Of a DNA stretch of 64,000 bases, positions 47,335 to 59,185 are shown one piece after another (the first letter of the stretch is position 1; each line of letters begins with the position of its first letter). This DNA comes from Typhlomys cinereus (taxonomy: Eukaryota; Chordata; Mammalia; Rodentia; Platacanthomyidae), in contig JALPQD010000390.1 of the NCBI GenBank assembly GCA_023101885.1, forward strand, positions 1,041,257 through 1,105,256. Reading direction: 5' to 3'. The notes under the pieces are model-generated. The model did no database searches, was not told the DNA's origin, and saw nothing but the letters and a program-made list of their open reading frames with translations. Made by a program: the position numbers and the translations under genes.

Positions 47335-47530
47335 GAAAGCAAGGTATCTCACCAAGTTAGATACCTGCTTCCTTATCTGAATTTGATTCCTAGAAGCCCA
47401 TATGTTGGCTGGAGAAAACTGATATCCAAAAGTCATCCTCTGACCTCCATCTAACAATCATAGTACTCATGTACTTCTCTCTGTCTTTCTCATAAATAAA
47501 AATTAAATAAACAAATATTTTAAAAATAAA
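47335..47530 (+). repeat. B3/B4-like SINE, sense
   Basis: 'gaatttgattcctagaagcc', 'catcctctgacctccatcta' and 'aaataaaaattaaataaaca' tail; old. Confidence 0.5.
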
Positions 47531-47598
47531 TTATACAAGTGCAATTTTACATTCATCTTTATCTCAAGAATTTAGTGAGTGGATAGAAAACACTCACT

Positions 47599-47938
47599 GT
47601 CATACTTGTTATATGTTCCCCATAGGCTCATGTGTTGAATCCTTATTTTATGTTTGGGAAGGCTACGGTACCTTTTGGAGTTGGTGCCTTGCTGAAGGAT
47701 GGCAACTAACAGAGGATGGACCTGGAGAGTGGTTAGCTCTGTTTTTCTTCCTCTAGGAATCAGTTCTTTTAGTTTGAAGCTAGCTCTCTCAGTCTCTATG
47801 ACAGCTGTGATCTAAGCTGCCTCCAGTTTCTACTGCCTATCAAGCCTTTTTGACCATAATGCTCTACATCCATAAGCCAATCATTTCTCCCTTAAGTTTG
47901 AGTGTTCTCTCACAATGGCAGAGAGACTAACTGCTTAA
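47599..47938 (+). repeat. MT-type MaLR LTR
   Basis: 'ccccataggctcatgtgttg' near the 5' end, 'gttagctctgtttttcttcc', 'atccataagccaatcatttc' and 'ctcacaatggcagagagact' at the 3' end match the MT LTR order. Confidence 0.65.
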
Positions 47939-47940
47939 TT

Positions 47941-48277
47941 CCCAAATGATTTTTTTTAATTTTTTTAATTTTTATTTTTATTCAATTGTGTGTGTGTGCA
48001 TATGTATGTGCGTGGGCATGTGTGTGTGTGTGTGTGTGTGTGTGTAGAACCACGGACGAATTCAGGAGCCACCATGGACCGCCTCCACCTCCTTCTTGTT
48101 TCTCTACCCCGGGATTCACAAGCTCCGCCCTACCAGGACCAGAAGCACAGGCCGCCCCAGCTTCCGCCTGGCGTCTGTCTATACGTGGGATCTGGCATCT
48201 GAACTCAGGACCTTCCGCCTGCAAGGCAGAGGCTTAACCCCTGAGCCACCTCTCCAGCCCCCCAAATGATTTTTTTT
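47941..48277 (-). repeat. B2-superfamily SINE, GC-rich subfamily, 17-bp target duplication
   Basis: 'cccaaatgattttttt' plus T at 47941-47957 and 48261-48277. Minus-strand head 'ggggctggagaggtggctca', box B 'ggtcctgagttcagatgcc', GC-rich body and (TG)n at 48016-48044. Best-preserved copy together with 4683-5015. Confidence 0.95.
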
Positions 48278-48540
48278 GCATTGAAAATTAGAAAAAGAAA
48301 TTTGGCAGAACTGTGTCATCCATTATTTGAAATTCCTCTACTTTAAATGTAAATAGGATCACTTTTATAATTCAAAAGAAAGGTTGGCAGAAGGTGCTTA
48401 AATTAGATTAGTGTTAGATTCTCTACTACTCTTGTTGACTAGAGTAAGATGGACTCTCCATAGATATTTAGGGTTCAATCTTCAATTCTGCAAAATTAAT
48501 AAAGAAGCAAAGCAACAAATGAAATAAATGTTTGCAAGAT
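48278..48540. other. Intergenic, nothing recognised
   Basis: No feature. Confidence 0.4.
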
Positions 48541-48547
48541 ATTGCTG

Positions 48548-48690
48548 TCATATTTGACTTGATGTCTTACATCTGTAATCTCAAAACATGGGAGGTCAAT
48601 CTCAAAGGATCAGGAATTCAAAGTCATCTTTGATCAGAATTGCTTCATATGACCTTCCTTGTCTCAAGAAAGAAAAATAATACATAATAC
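48548..48690 (+). repeat. B1-like SINE, sense
   Basis: 'tgatgtcttacatctgtaat', 'ctcaaaacatgggaggtcaa', 'caggaattcaaagtcatctt', 'ccttgtctcaagaaagaaaa'. Confidence 0.65.
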
Positions 48691-49179
48691 AAAATAATGC
48701 AAACAGAAATGCATTCAGAAAATCTTTTCATTTATAATCTCATTTCAGTTTTAGAAAGTACAAAGAAAACATGGTTAAGAATATACCTATTATTTTATAA
48801 ATGAACAGAGGGAAATAGAGAGAAATTGCACACATTAATAATGAGTGATATGAGATTTCCTCTAGCAGGGGATATAAGGCATAAGAATCCTATTATTTCT
48901 CTTTCCATATCTTCAGGGTTCTTGAATACACATCAGCATTTCCATTGTTGGTCATCTACATAAATAAATTTTTAAGCATAGAATCCATATTACTAATAAA
49001 GAAAGTATTTTCATGATATTCCTTATCTATCTATGTATAAAATTTGAAATAAAAACATACATATATAATGCCCGGTATAAAAACATGTTAAAAACATGTA
49101 TTTTAAGTATTTCCCTGAATATGCATGGAACAAAGGTTTATCACCATAATCCAACAAGCAGTATTCATATTTCATGAAC

Positions 49180-50121
49180 TTACATAAATATTTTGCATAA
49201 ATTGTTCAATGTCCTTTGCAGAGCATATTTGACATCTTTGTTCCTCAAGCTATAGATCAGGGGATTCAGCATAGGGATGACCATGGTGTAAAAAATGGAA
49301 GCCACCTTGTCAGTGTCAAAGGAGTGGCTGGACTTGGGCTGCACATACATAAATATCAAAGTGCCATAGAAGACAATGACCACAGTCAGGTGGGAGCCAC
49401 AGGTGGAGAAAGCCTTGCGTCTGCCCTCAGCAGACTTCATCCTGAGAATGGCTGTGAGGATGAGCAGGTAGGATATAAGGACGACCAGAAGAGAAGATAT
49501 TAAATCAAAAGCAGCCAATATTAAAATGATTAATTCAATATCATGTGTATTTGAGCAAAGTAAAGGTAACAAGGGAAGACTGTCACAATAGAAATGCCTG
49601 ACCACATTGTAGCCACAGAACGATAATGTGAAAATCTTTATGGTGACCAGAAGGGACACAAATGTGCAATAGAGATAGGGAATTGCCACTAGTACACAAC
49701 ACACCCTTTGTGACATGATGACTGTGTAGAGCAGTGGGTTACAGATGGCCACATAGCGGTCATAGGACATTGCAGACAGAATAAAAAGTTCACTGACAAT
49801 AAATAGAAGAAAGAAAGCTAGCTGAGTAGCACAAAGGTTATAGGATATTGTATTTTGATCCACCACAAAGTTTACCAACATCTTGGGTCCCACAGCCGTG
49901 GAATAACCAAGGTCAGTGATAGCCAGGTGTTTGAGGAAGAAGTACATGGGTGTCTGCAATCTGGCATCCACCGTAGTCAGGATGATCATGCCCAGGTTAC
50001 CTACTGCTGAGATCAGGTAGATGATGAGGAACAGTCCAAATAATGGGGCTTGGAGCTCAGGGCGGTCAGTGATGCCCATCAGGATAAACTCAGTCACCAA
50101 TGTGAGGTTGTGTGTCTCCAT
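49180..50121 (-). CDS. Or8k-like: Olfactory receptor, OR8K, intact
   Basis: Odorant-receptor GPCR, 313 residues. [24 protein letters not shown] (sequon N5-L-T), TM1 GN (41-42), [21 protein letters not shown], then [32 protein letters not shown] (118-132), [19 protein letters not shown] with loop cysteines, [32 protein letters not shown] (TM5 to TM6), [19 protein letters not shown] (TM7/tail). From memory human OR8K3 shares the MSYDxYVAIC form, [11 protein letters not shown], and the tail NNLCxIF, so the subfamily call is firm. The single ATG at 50121 is the family start. A good acceptor ('gatgtctctcttcag', AG at 50145-50146) lies 23 nt upstream. Intact. It is the likely parent, or a near sister of the parent, of the fragment at 52398-52704. 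Confidence 0.97.
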   Translation of the reverse strand: METHNLTLVTEFILMGITDRPELQAPLFGLFLIIYLISAVGNLGMIILTTVDARLQTPMYFFLKHLAITDLGYSTAVGPKMLVNFVVDQNTISYNLCATQLAFFLLFIVSELFILSAMSYDRYVAICNPLLYTVIMSQRVCCVLVAIPYLYCTFVSLLVTIKIFTLSFCGYNVVRHFYCDSLPLLPLLCSNTHDIELIILILAAFDLISSLLVVLISYLLILTAILRMKSAEGRRKAFSTCGSHLTVVIVFYGTLIFMYVQPKSSHSFDTDKVASIFYTMVIPMLNPLIYSLRNKDVKYALQRTLNNLCKIFM

Positions 50122-50144
50122 CCAGACTTATCAGTAAACTTATT

Positions 50145-50162
50145 CTGAAGAGAGACATCAGC
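50145..50162 (-). other. Putative 3' splice site of the OR8K coding exon
   Basis: The minus strand reads 'gatgtctctcttcag' with AG at 50145-50146, 23 nt before the ATG. A weaker AG ('actgataag') lies nearer the start. Confidence 0.5.
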
Positions 50163-50311
50163 ATGACCAGTCACATTCATGCATGAATAAATGGCAGAAA
50201 AATAGTATGCAATGGTAGTATAAGTAAGTAAAACAATGTTTTTAATGTGATCATTGAATATAGACTTTTTTCTCCAAGATGAAAATGTGTGATTAAATAT
50301 ACTGACATGGA

Positions 50312-50359
50312 CAGATTGGTGGCTTTTATTATTATTATTTATTCAATTGTGTGTGTATG

Positions 50360-50419
<60 letters not shown>

Positions 50420-50664
50420 TGTAGAACCACGGGCAAATTCGGGAACCACCCTGGACCACCTCTACCTCCACCTTCACCTCCTCCTTGTTTACTCTGCCCT
50501 GGGATTCACAGGCTCTGCCCTACCAGGACCAGAAACGTAGGCCGCCCCTGCTTCCGCCTGGCGTCTATACGTGGGGTCTAGGATCTGAACTCAGGACCTT
50601 CTGCCTGCAAAGCAGAGGCTTAACCCCTGAGCCACCTCTCCAGCCCCCAGACTGGTGGCTTTTA
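50312..50664 (-). repeat. B2-superfamily SINE, GC-rich subfamily, 17-bp target duplication, long (TG)n
   Basis: 'cagattggtggctttta' (50312-50328) and 'cagactggtggctttta' (50648-50664), one mismatch. Minus-strand head 'ggggctggagaggtggctca', box B 'ggtcctgagttcagatcc', GC-rich body with a small CTCCAC expansion, and about 25 TG units (50361-50411). Confidence 0.93.
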
Positions 50665-52397
50665 AATGAGGTTGATTTCATTACAAAACCACATATTAAT
50701 ATATGAGAATATATATTCTTTATCATAATGGACAGCAATTGGAGGGAGACTTGCACTCAGTGATTAGGGGCTCTAATGGCTGTGAAAGAAACATCCTAGC
50801 TTATCTATCCCTCAATAATAGCTAATACACAGATAAGCAAATATACAGACAGATAATAGCTGTGAAAATAGAAAATAATTTATAATATTTACATTAAATC
50901 TTGGTGTTCAGCTGAGTATGAAAATACATGTGTATATTAGAATTTGGGGCACAATTTAAGTGTATTGTGAGTTTGAGTGCCACTTGAGCCATTTAGTAAG
51001 ATACATTTTCATAAATACTGTGAAAAAAAATAAGCCATGGTGTTCAATATATGAAGAGTTAATAAGATTTTTAATATTTTGTATGTAATTGTAATCACAT
51101 AGAAAACACATTTTGGATAGAGATATTGTTGTTGCATTAAGTATCATGTTATCCCTGATAGCTTTTTACTTGTCATAAATTTAAAAATACATGAAAATAA
51201 CCTACTTTAACATAGAATCCTTTTATCTGTGTTGATGTAGCTCAAACTTCAATACTTTCGACAGATGTTGGACACATCTACATAAAAGGAAAATACAACA
51301 CATCACTCTAACAATCATTTCTATGTAAGTAAAACATCATGGAAGTTTTGATGATGATGATCTCTAAACTGTATTTTATCTGTCGATGAACATGTTTTCA
51401 CTAATAGTTATGGCTGTCTCACAGTCTTAGCTCCTGAGTGCTTGGGTTATTGATTTGTATGCCAACATTTCACTCTTTTTTGTAATTTAGTGCATATTTA
51501 AAGAATGAATAATCCCAGTTATGTACTACTTTTTTGTATTGAAATCCAGCTCATGTTTAAATGATTCTGTTGGTTAAGACGTATGAAGAATAAATGACCT
51601 AAAATGCTTATACTACTAGAAAAAATGCTTATGCCACTAGAAATTTCTCTTTATGTCAAGTTCATATCACCAAAGTCTACATTCCAAGCAACAGATGCCA
51701 CTCCAGGTGAATGAATAGTTTTATTTGCCTTTGCACTTGAATTTTCAAATTATGACCTTACCTTGCCCTGAAGAGATTTCAGTCACATAACTTTGTGCAA
51801 ACTTTTTGGACTGAAATCTTCTATTTTGTCAGGTTTAACTCATTCATGGGTATAGATCCAGTACAATGGGAATCATGAAATTAATTCAGCCCCATCCATC
51901 TCCTACTCTGTGGCAAAAATTCAGGTATGTGATATGCTGTTGTTTTGATGACAAATCTTCTATTTTTATAAAATAATTTAATATAAATTAAATGAACATA
52001 AATTAGCTTGAAATATTGATATTCCTGAATATTTTTGTTATAATCAAGGATAGCATAATTGTTACTTGAATTCAAAAATGTTAAAATATTCTTTACATGT
52101 AAAGTGTTATGAGAACATGAGGAAATATGAGCCAAGTGGGAGAAAGAGCTCACTGGCATTGTTTAATGTGTGGTGGAAATCCAGAGGAATTCCCATTAAG
52201 CTGAAGAACTACTGTCAGATAAATACTTTCAAAAGGCTATTCAACAATAGCACAGAGAATAAATGAAATATATTGTAAATAAGATGCCCAGGACATCTGA
52301 ATGTGATTTGAAGTTTTCTGTGTATTTTAGGGCACAAGAATTCCTTCAAGTTATGCTGTAGTAGACAGAGAAGGTGAATAGGAAATCAGTGTTTAAG
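50665..52397. other. Intergenic, no gene
   Basis: AT-rich; no coding signal or named repeat. Confidence 0.45.
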
Positions 52398-52704
52398 TGT
52401 GAAAATCTTTATGATGACCAGAAGGGACACAAATGTGCAATAGAGATAGGGAATTGCCACTAGTACCAAACAACACACCCTTTGTGACATGATGACTGTG
52501 TAGAGCAGTGGGTTACAGATGGCCACATAGCGGTCATAGGACATCGCAGACAGAATAAAAAGTTCACTGACAATAAACAGAAGAAAGAAAGCTAGCTGAG
52601 TAGCACAAAGGTTATAGGATATTGTATTTTGATCCACCACAAAATTCACCAACATCTTGGGTCCCACAGCCGTGGAATAACCAAGGTCAGTGACAGACAG
52701 GTGT
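52398..52704 (-). pseudogene. Or8k-like: OR8K internal gene fragment (TM2-TM5), isolated duplicate
   Basis: Aligns end to end with 49627-49930 of the OR8K gene at about 98% identity (roughly seven substitutions) plus one 3-bp insertion. It carries [49 protein letters not shown] and IIKIFTL. The extra Leu in CCLVLV is the 3-bp insertion. Homology stops abruptly at both sides: there is no N-terminus or TM1, and no TM6, TM7 or tail, so it cannot make a receptor. The frame is still open, which for a piece this young needs no selection. It lies about 2.3 kb beyond the intact gene, same orientation, with no poly-A and no target duplication. Confidence 0.93.
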
Positions 52705-54360
52705 CATATTCAGATTGAATGCTGAATGACTTGTGAAGTAAAATCCTTGTTAATAGAAGAGAATTATTAACAAATTATACACAATGAGTTAATGCTACTT
52801 TAAAAAAGAGTATTTACTATCACCACAAAAATTATAGTGGAAGCAATGCCACAGCCAGTTGTAAGGAAAATATGGAAACAGATATTTGTATTAGGTTTTA
52901 AAGTGATTGCATGTGTTTGTAATTAAATCGCTTAAAATTTTTCCTGCAGACTGACTTATTTTCCTATCAAGTTTTCATGATTACACATCTATTGTACAGA
53001 AATACAGAAATGTGTGCCAATGAAAAGTATGTGAAAAATATCTTAGAAGCAGCAAAATTGGTCTTGCATTTCCTTTAAATATATTTTCCATAATTATAGG
53101 TTGTCCAATTCAAAAGTCACATTTGGCAAATGTCTGTTTTTCAAACATATTTATCTTTATTGATTTTTAGGTAAGCATTTTTAGGTTAGTGGGTTTTCAT
53201 ATATATATGGGTCAGTGGACTTTATTCCTGCTTGTCTTTTATTGCACGATCACTCATATCCTCTGCCTGCTCTATGTACTTCCTTCTTCTCCTGAAGCTG
53301 ATACTTATGGAGCTTGAAAACAGATGTGAGTACTTCTTTCCTTGTTAAAACTGAAAATATCTGTACTTCCTCTTACCAAATTTGTAACTCTTTGGACATA
53401 ACCAAATTGACTTTTAATTTCAAGGTCTTTGTTTTGTAGCAATTTTATTACCATTTTGTACAAATAATGTAAATTATACATATTACAATCAAAGTTCATT
53501 TCAAATACTACTGTCTTTTATCATAAAACTCTCTCAAACATCTCCTAACTTTATGTTTATTTTCAAAACTTAATGCAAGATAGTAAATCTGTCTGTCTCA
53601 CAAAAAATGAGGAATTATTGTATCTGAATATTTGTTTAAATAACTGTAGAATAGCACACAATTTCTCATTATTCAAATAAGACTAGTTTTATAGGGTCAA
53701 AAAACTCTGGTAACACTGAATACTCTATGGCAGGAAATCAACCTGCATTTCAAACAGTGTCAGATTCTTCATTATGTCACTTTGAAGACATACATATATT
53801 TTTAGTTGTTCCACTTGATGCCAGTTTTTGTTTCCATTTAAGACTAACAACAATAAAGGTTAATAATTTAATGATGGCACCTTGATGATATCTACATATT
53901 TAAACTCTAAAACTATATAAAATATTCAAAAGATTTATGGTAATTAAAAAGAAGTATTACTTTTGTTCATATAGAGGAAGTAGCAATGGCAGAGCATTAG
54001 ATAAGAAATGACGACAATTTGCTATGACTTTGCTGCTAAATTAAAGTGGATGCATACAAGTGTCCTTTAAATACTGTGACTACTTGTAACTTATGGCACC
54101 ACAGCAACATTGTTTTACCTGTAATGAAGTCTGTGTCTTCCTTTCTTCATGGGTTTCTCACAAGGCAAAATGAGAACAATTTATGTATTTCTCATACCCC
54201 TTGAGTTTCTCCATAGGGAAATGCAAACCAATTTGCTGAATATCCCTGAAGTATTTGAGAGTATTACAAAACACCTAGAGGGTGTCCATTAAGCAAGTCG
54301 ATAAACATATACTAGTATATTATGTTTCTCCAGAGAAACAGAATCAAATTACGATTACCT
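52705..54360. other. Intergenic, no gene
   Basis: AT-rich; nothing recognised. Confidence 0.45.
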
Positions 54361-54366
54361 CTGAAA

Positions 54367-54379
54367 ATGTGTCTGTGTA

Positions 54380-54414
<35 letters not shown>

Positions 54415-54432
54415 AACAGAAAGAGAGAGAGC
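54367..54432. repeat. (TG)n(AG)n microsatellite
   Basis: TGTGTCTGTGTATG, then TG units, then about 9 AG units and an AG-rich tail. Confidence 0.9.
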
Positions 54433-54744
54433 ATGCGCACATGCACTTTTAAACTCCATGTCCATTATTTGAGTCTGATACTTTTTTTCCAAGAAAAATA
54501 GAAGTACAAAAAACTTCTGGAAGAATAGATTGAGGACTTTCATATATCCATCTATAAAGTGTACAAATGAAGTTAATTTTCTGTGGAACTTGGAACAATA
54601 ACTACATGCTATCAACAATCTGTTTTGCTTACTAACAAACACTGGCAAATGGAAAAAATGCTCTATGTGTGGCATTGCAGCATGAAATTCTCCTATTTAC
54701 TATTCTGCAATAATGTAGTAGTGTTTTTTTTTTTGCTTTTTTAT

Positions 54745-55150
54745 TCTTTCAGTGCTTTTATGAATATAGTGAATTTGTGAACTTTCACACTTTAATCCCC
54801 AATCTCATCCCCATGACTCTTTTCATTACAGCTCTTCTTCTCTGCCAGTCTCCCTGCTGTTTTCTTGTCTTTTTGCATGGGTGGCCCATTGACTTTCATC
54901 AGGTTTGTCTTTGACAAAATGGGCCTGAGCATTTGTGGAGCATGAATCATATATCAATGGGCACACTACTGAGAAATTCCCCACACCCTCCATCACGATT
55001 AATGCTTATCAGGCTTTTAGGGACATATGAGGTCTTCCTGAGTTCTATGCTTTTCTATGGTGTAAAGGTTGACAAGACAAATCCTGCAACTAGGTGTCTG
55101 GTAAAAAAAAAAATCATAACTTGGAAAAGTGCAGAAAAGTAAGGAATTGC
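54745..55150 (-). repeat. Interspersed repeat (L1 3' end-like), copy 2
   Basis: Same ordered words as 15893-16260: 'gaatatagtgaatttgtgaa', 'tttaatccccaatctcatcc', 'ccctccatcacgattaatgc', 'cctgagttctatgc'. Confidence 0.55.
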
Positions 55151-55536
55151 AGACTGCTCAAATCTAAATAGGACATCTAAGCTACTTATCCACCCCAAGA
55201 TTCAGGTAACATCTCTGAAAAGAAAGTAGTAAGATATTGAAAGTCTGAAAGGGAGTATAAGGAATATTATACCTTCCAGAACTTTTATCACTTATAAGTA
55301 GGATCATTGCCATATATTACCTTCCAGAAATCACAGGGCTTTTAGATCCATGAATTCACTTCAGCTATGTAAAGCTACCATAGTGTGGAGATTTTTAAAA
55401 CAGAAATCTGTCAACATCAGTATTTGTGAAAACAGAAACTTCCAACTTAGAATAAGTTCTCATAAACAGTCCTATTACCAGACTGGAAAATCTTTAATAT
55501 GATCCCTGCCTTTACCAGCTTGACACAATGCCATGG
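55151..55536. other. Intergenic; L1-like scraps and a diverged ~42-bp direct repeat
   Basis: 'ttttatcacttataagtagg' (about 55285) recurs as 'ttttatcacatgtaagtagg' (about 55921), each followed by 'atcattgccat'. The pair flanks the MaLR LTR below. Confidence 0.45.
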
Positions 55537-55902
55537 TGTTAGTGTAAGTTGCCCACCAACACTTATATGCTTGTGATTTTTGACTTATGTCGATGTTTGG
55601 AAAGACTATGGCACCTTTTGGTGATGGACCCTTGTGGGAGGGAATTGCAGGAGTCACATGGGGTGAGGCTTAAGGTTTGGTGGCCTGCCTCTGCTTCCTC
55701 TCAACTTGCTCCTGCTCTGTTTGCCTTCATTGTTGAGGTGACTTGAAACCATCTTGTTTTTATCTCTAGCCATGTCTTCTGCTTTAGAATTCCTGCCATT
55801 ATGGATTACCTCCCCTCTGGAACCATGAGACACATATAAACCTTTCTTTATCACTTAAGTTGTGTATGAATATTACATCTGAAAAGCAGAATAACTATGA
55901 TA
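55537..55902 (+). repeat. MT-type MaLR LTR
   Basis: 'cgatgtttggaaagactatg', 'atctctagccatgtcttctg' and 'gtgtatgaatattacatctg' at the 3' end, in MT LTR order. Confidence 0.6.
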
Positions 55903-57488
55903 TGCATTAAATTCCAAAACTTTTATCACATGTAAGTAGGATCATTGCCATGATTTCAGTCCATAAAACTCTGTTAGGGAAAATATCTGGGATGAATATT
56001 TAACAAAGCTTATGAAGATGTTCCTAAGGTACTCTGAGAATTTTGTCATATTTGTTTATTGTATACCAACTAGGTCAAGCTTGTGTTCAGGCTGAAGAAA
56101 TATCAACAGTCAAATTAAGAATGCTCTATCTTTTACATGTGACTGTTTTTGATCCACAGGTGAAGATTTAGATAGAACCAGATATTCTCTGGCCATTTGT
56201 TCATCTGTTTGCAGCTGTGACATGATATCTGTCATGGGCTCATCTATAAGGAATGGAAGTTTAGCAGAGAATTAAAGACTCGTGGGTCCAAAATGTCTCT
56301 ACATGTGATGTGTGATGAAAACCTTCTCACAGATCAATCCAACAGTCTGTCCTCAGATGGCATCAGAGATAGAGAGCCACCCTAACCTCCAACTCTTACC
56401 TCAGAACTTGATCACATCAAAATGGCTCCATACCAGTATTTTCACTTTGGCTCTAAATCAGAAATAAACACACTGGGAGGACGAATTCAGATCTCAGTAA
56501 TAAATACACTGTGATCCATTCACAGACATGCAAGAAAGGGTAGATGGATTTAAGGGTTAAAGGAATGTGGGAAATTTATGTTATTATGACATTGGGATGA
56601 TGCCAACTAGGCAAATAGTGCTATCAAGCATATAGAAAAGGAAATATAGACTTGACATTGTGGTCTTGTCTTCACATACAATGAGTTTCTCATACATATT
56701 ACAGAAAAAGTATTTATTGACAATGACTCTAGAATTCTGATTTGATGTTTATGAGATATAGCATGATTTTTTCAGCAAAGTCAAAAGCATACAGTGTAAT
56801 AGAGAACAAGAACTGTAAGAAAACAGTGTCTTTTTTAATAAAATCAATTTAATTAAATATTTTCCTTCAATCAACTTCTATGAATGAAGTTCATTAACTT
56901 CAGAGAAGTTCATATCAGAGAAAAGAAAATTTGTTTTACACATAAAAAGAATTACAGAGTAAAAAGAGAAACATTGTAAAAATCTGTTAAGTACATGAAC
57001 CCAATCCTGCATAAAAATATTCAATAAAAAAGCACTGTGTGTTATATTTATAAATACTGAAACTTAGGTTAATTAAAAAATAAAATGATTTCTGGGTTAT
57101 CCTGGCAACATTTTTAAGAATGGAATTAATCAGTAGAAAATAATCATTCTAGAGACTTATATTTGGAATATAATTATCAGTTCAGTCTTAGAAATTCTAG
57201 AACCATAAAACATGATTTTATACAGTCTTAATTATAGTTTTTAAGGATTCAGTGAAAAAGTAAACTAATTTTTCTTGGTTAAGTTTATGTAATAACATCA
57301 TAATTTCTGTATTATTCTAAAAACTAAGCAAGTTTTTGTTTAATGGTTTATTCAGTACTTCCCACATCATGACATCTTGTAATATCCAAATTTCTTTGAA
57401 GCTTATACTATATATAATCCACCTAACCTACTTCCTTGTATTACATATATCTACTCCAAATCTTCATTATTGTGCAAGAGTCTAAGAA
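55903..57488. other. Intergenic, no gene
   Basis: Nothing recognised. The stretch 56150-56470 is less AT-rich and may be an unidentified old LTR. Confidence 0.4.
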
Positions 57489-58436
57489 TTACATTGGTTT
57501 GAAAGAATACCATGGATTTGCCATGAATCTCTTTAAGGCAGCCTTTACATCATTATTCCTCAGGCTGTAGATCATGGGGTTCAGCATGGGGATCACAAGG
57601 GTGTAAAATACAGAGGCCATTTTATCAGTGTCTAAGGAATAATTGGTTCGTGGCTGCAGATACATGAATAGCAGTGTCCCATAGAAAACTGTGACAGCCA
57701 TCATGTGGGAGGCACAGGTGGAAAAGGCTTTCTTCCTTCCTTCTGCTGAGCTTATCCTTAGAATGGACAAAACAATGTTGAAGTAAGATACCAGGACTAT
57801 GGTCATAGAGAAAACAATATTTGAAGCTGCAGATATGAAGACTACTGTTTCTGGAACATAAGTATCAGAGCAAGACAATGTTAGCAGAGGCATAATATCA
57901 CAGTAAAAATGATTGATGACATTGGAAGAGCAGTAAGACATAGAGAAGACACATGGTGTAACAACAACGGCAGTAAAAAAGCCATAGAGGTAAGTGAGGG
58001 ACACTAGCAGAAGGCAGACCCGCCGAGACACCACCACCATGTAGAGTAGAGGGTTGCAGATGGCCACGTAGCGGTCATAGGCCATCACGGCCAGCATGAA
58101 GACTTCAGACACAATGAAGACCAGGAATCCTCCCAGCTGAGTGGCACATTCATAGTATGAAGTGCTTTTTCTACTTACTAAAAAGTTGGTAAGCATTTTA
58201 GGGGCAATGATGGTAGAGTTGCTAAAATTGATGATAGCAAGATGTCTGAGGAAGAAATACATTGGGGTCTGGAGTCAAGAATCCACACTGGTGAGGATGA
58301 TGATGCCCAGGTTCCCCATCACAGTCAGGCCATAGATGACCAAGAAGACCAGGAAGAGCGGGACCTGCAGCTCCTGAAGGTCTGAGACGCCTATGAGAAT
58401 GAACTCAGTGACCTGGGTGATATTTCCAGGAGCCAT
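57489..58436 (-). pseudogene. Or8j-like: Olfactory receptor, OR8J-like, full length with one nonsense codon
   Basis: From the family start ATG at 58436 the frame reads [20 protein letters not shown] and on through TM1 ([13 protein letters not shown]). It then meets TGA at codon 54 (58275-58277) where the intact OR8J gene has CGA (Arg in SVDSRLQTP). After it the frame stays open to the natural stop: [68 protein letters not shown], tail YSFKPM. The total is 315 codons plus stop, exactly the length of the intact copy. The change is a C-to-T at a CpG. A 257-residue frame starting at MYFF (58262) lacks TM1 and should not fold as a receptor. The splice acceptor ('tttctcccattag', AG 58456-58457) 19 nt upstream is intact. 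A recent or possibly polymorphic pseudogene. Confidence 0.92.
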
Positions 58437-59180
58437 GTAGGAATTCAAAGTTCATCTAATGGGAGAAAAAAGAACTAGTTATAAATCCAAGGCTATTATT
58501 TCACAGGACTCCAATTCAATAACAAGAGCAAGAGGAGAAAGGTTTGAGGAATGGTTTGTCCCAAATAAACCAATGTTTCCTAGTGTTTTACCAGTCATCT
58601 TGTTTTTTGCTGCAGTTATTTTAAGAAGTATCCTATCTGGTTTTCTTTATTCTATCAATATATTAAATTTGTATTCAACTTGTCAAACTACCATCCTTTC
58701 CTGTTACCTGCCTTCTCTTATTTCCCAATTGGTCAGAACAAAAAAAGCAAATTTAGAGATGTATTCTTAAATATATTTTCTATTTATCTGGTTTATTTTT
58801 AGCTTTCCCTAAAATAAATTTTAGTGAAATTTAGTCATTTATAGCTATTCATTAATATGATGACTTAATTTCACTTTTATTTCCTTCTTTATTTTTTCCT
58901 TCTTGGCATTGCACACTTTCCAAATGTTTGTCACTATTTTAATTTTAATAATATTTTACTTATAAATCTCTTAAATAATTATAAGCACTTAAAATATGCC
59001 AGTTATTTTAAATCATTCTTTTAATAGTATTTTTCATATCATTGATAGTCTATGCAGTAGTATACATCCTAGCTTATAAAGTCAAGGTGCAGATAAATTA
59101 TTGGCCCTTTACTTTATCATGGATGTGTTATCCCAATTATGTGCACCACCCAAAGCATGCTAATTACACGTAGGTAAAAA
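58437..59180. other. 5' flank of the OR8J pseudogene, nothing recognised
   Basis: A 103-codon open frame at 58459-58770 starts within the splice-acceptor tract and resembles nothing. Confidence 0.4.
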
Positions 59181-59185
59181 AGAGA

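Noticed and set aside
52386..52667. 93-residue OR open frame taken as a short receptor gene
   Set aside because: It is an internal fragment of an OR8K gene; its first codon is GTG and it lacks TM1, TM6 and TM7.
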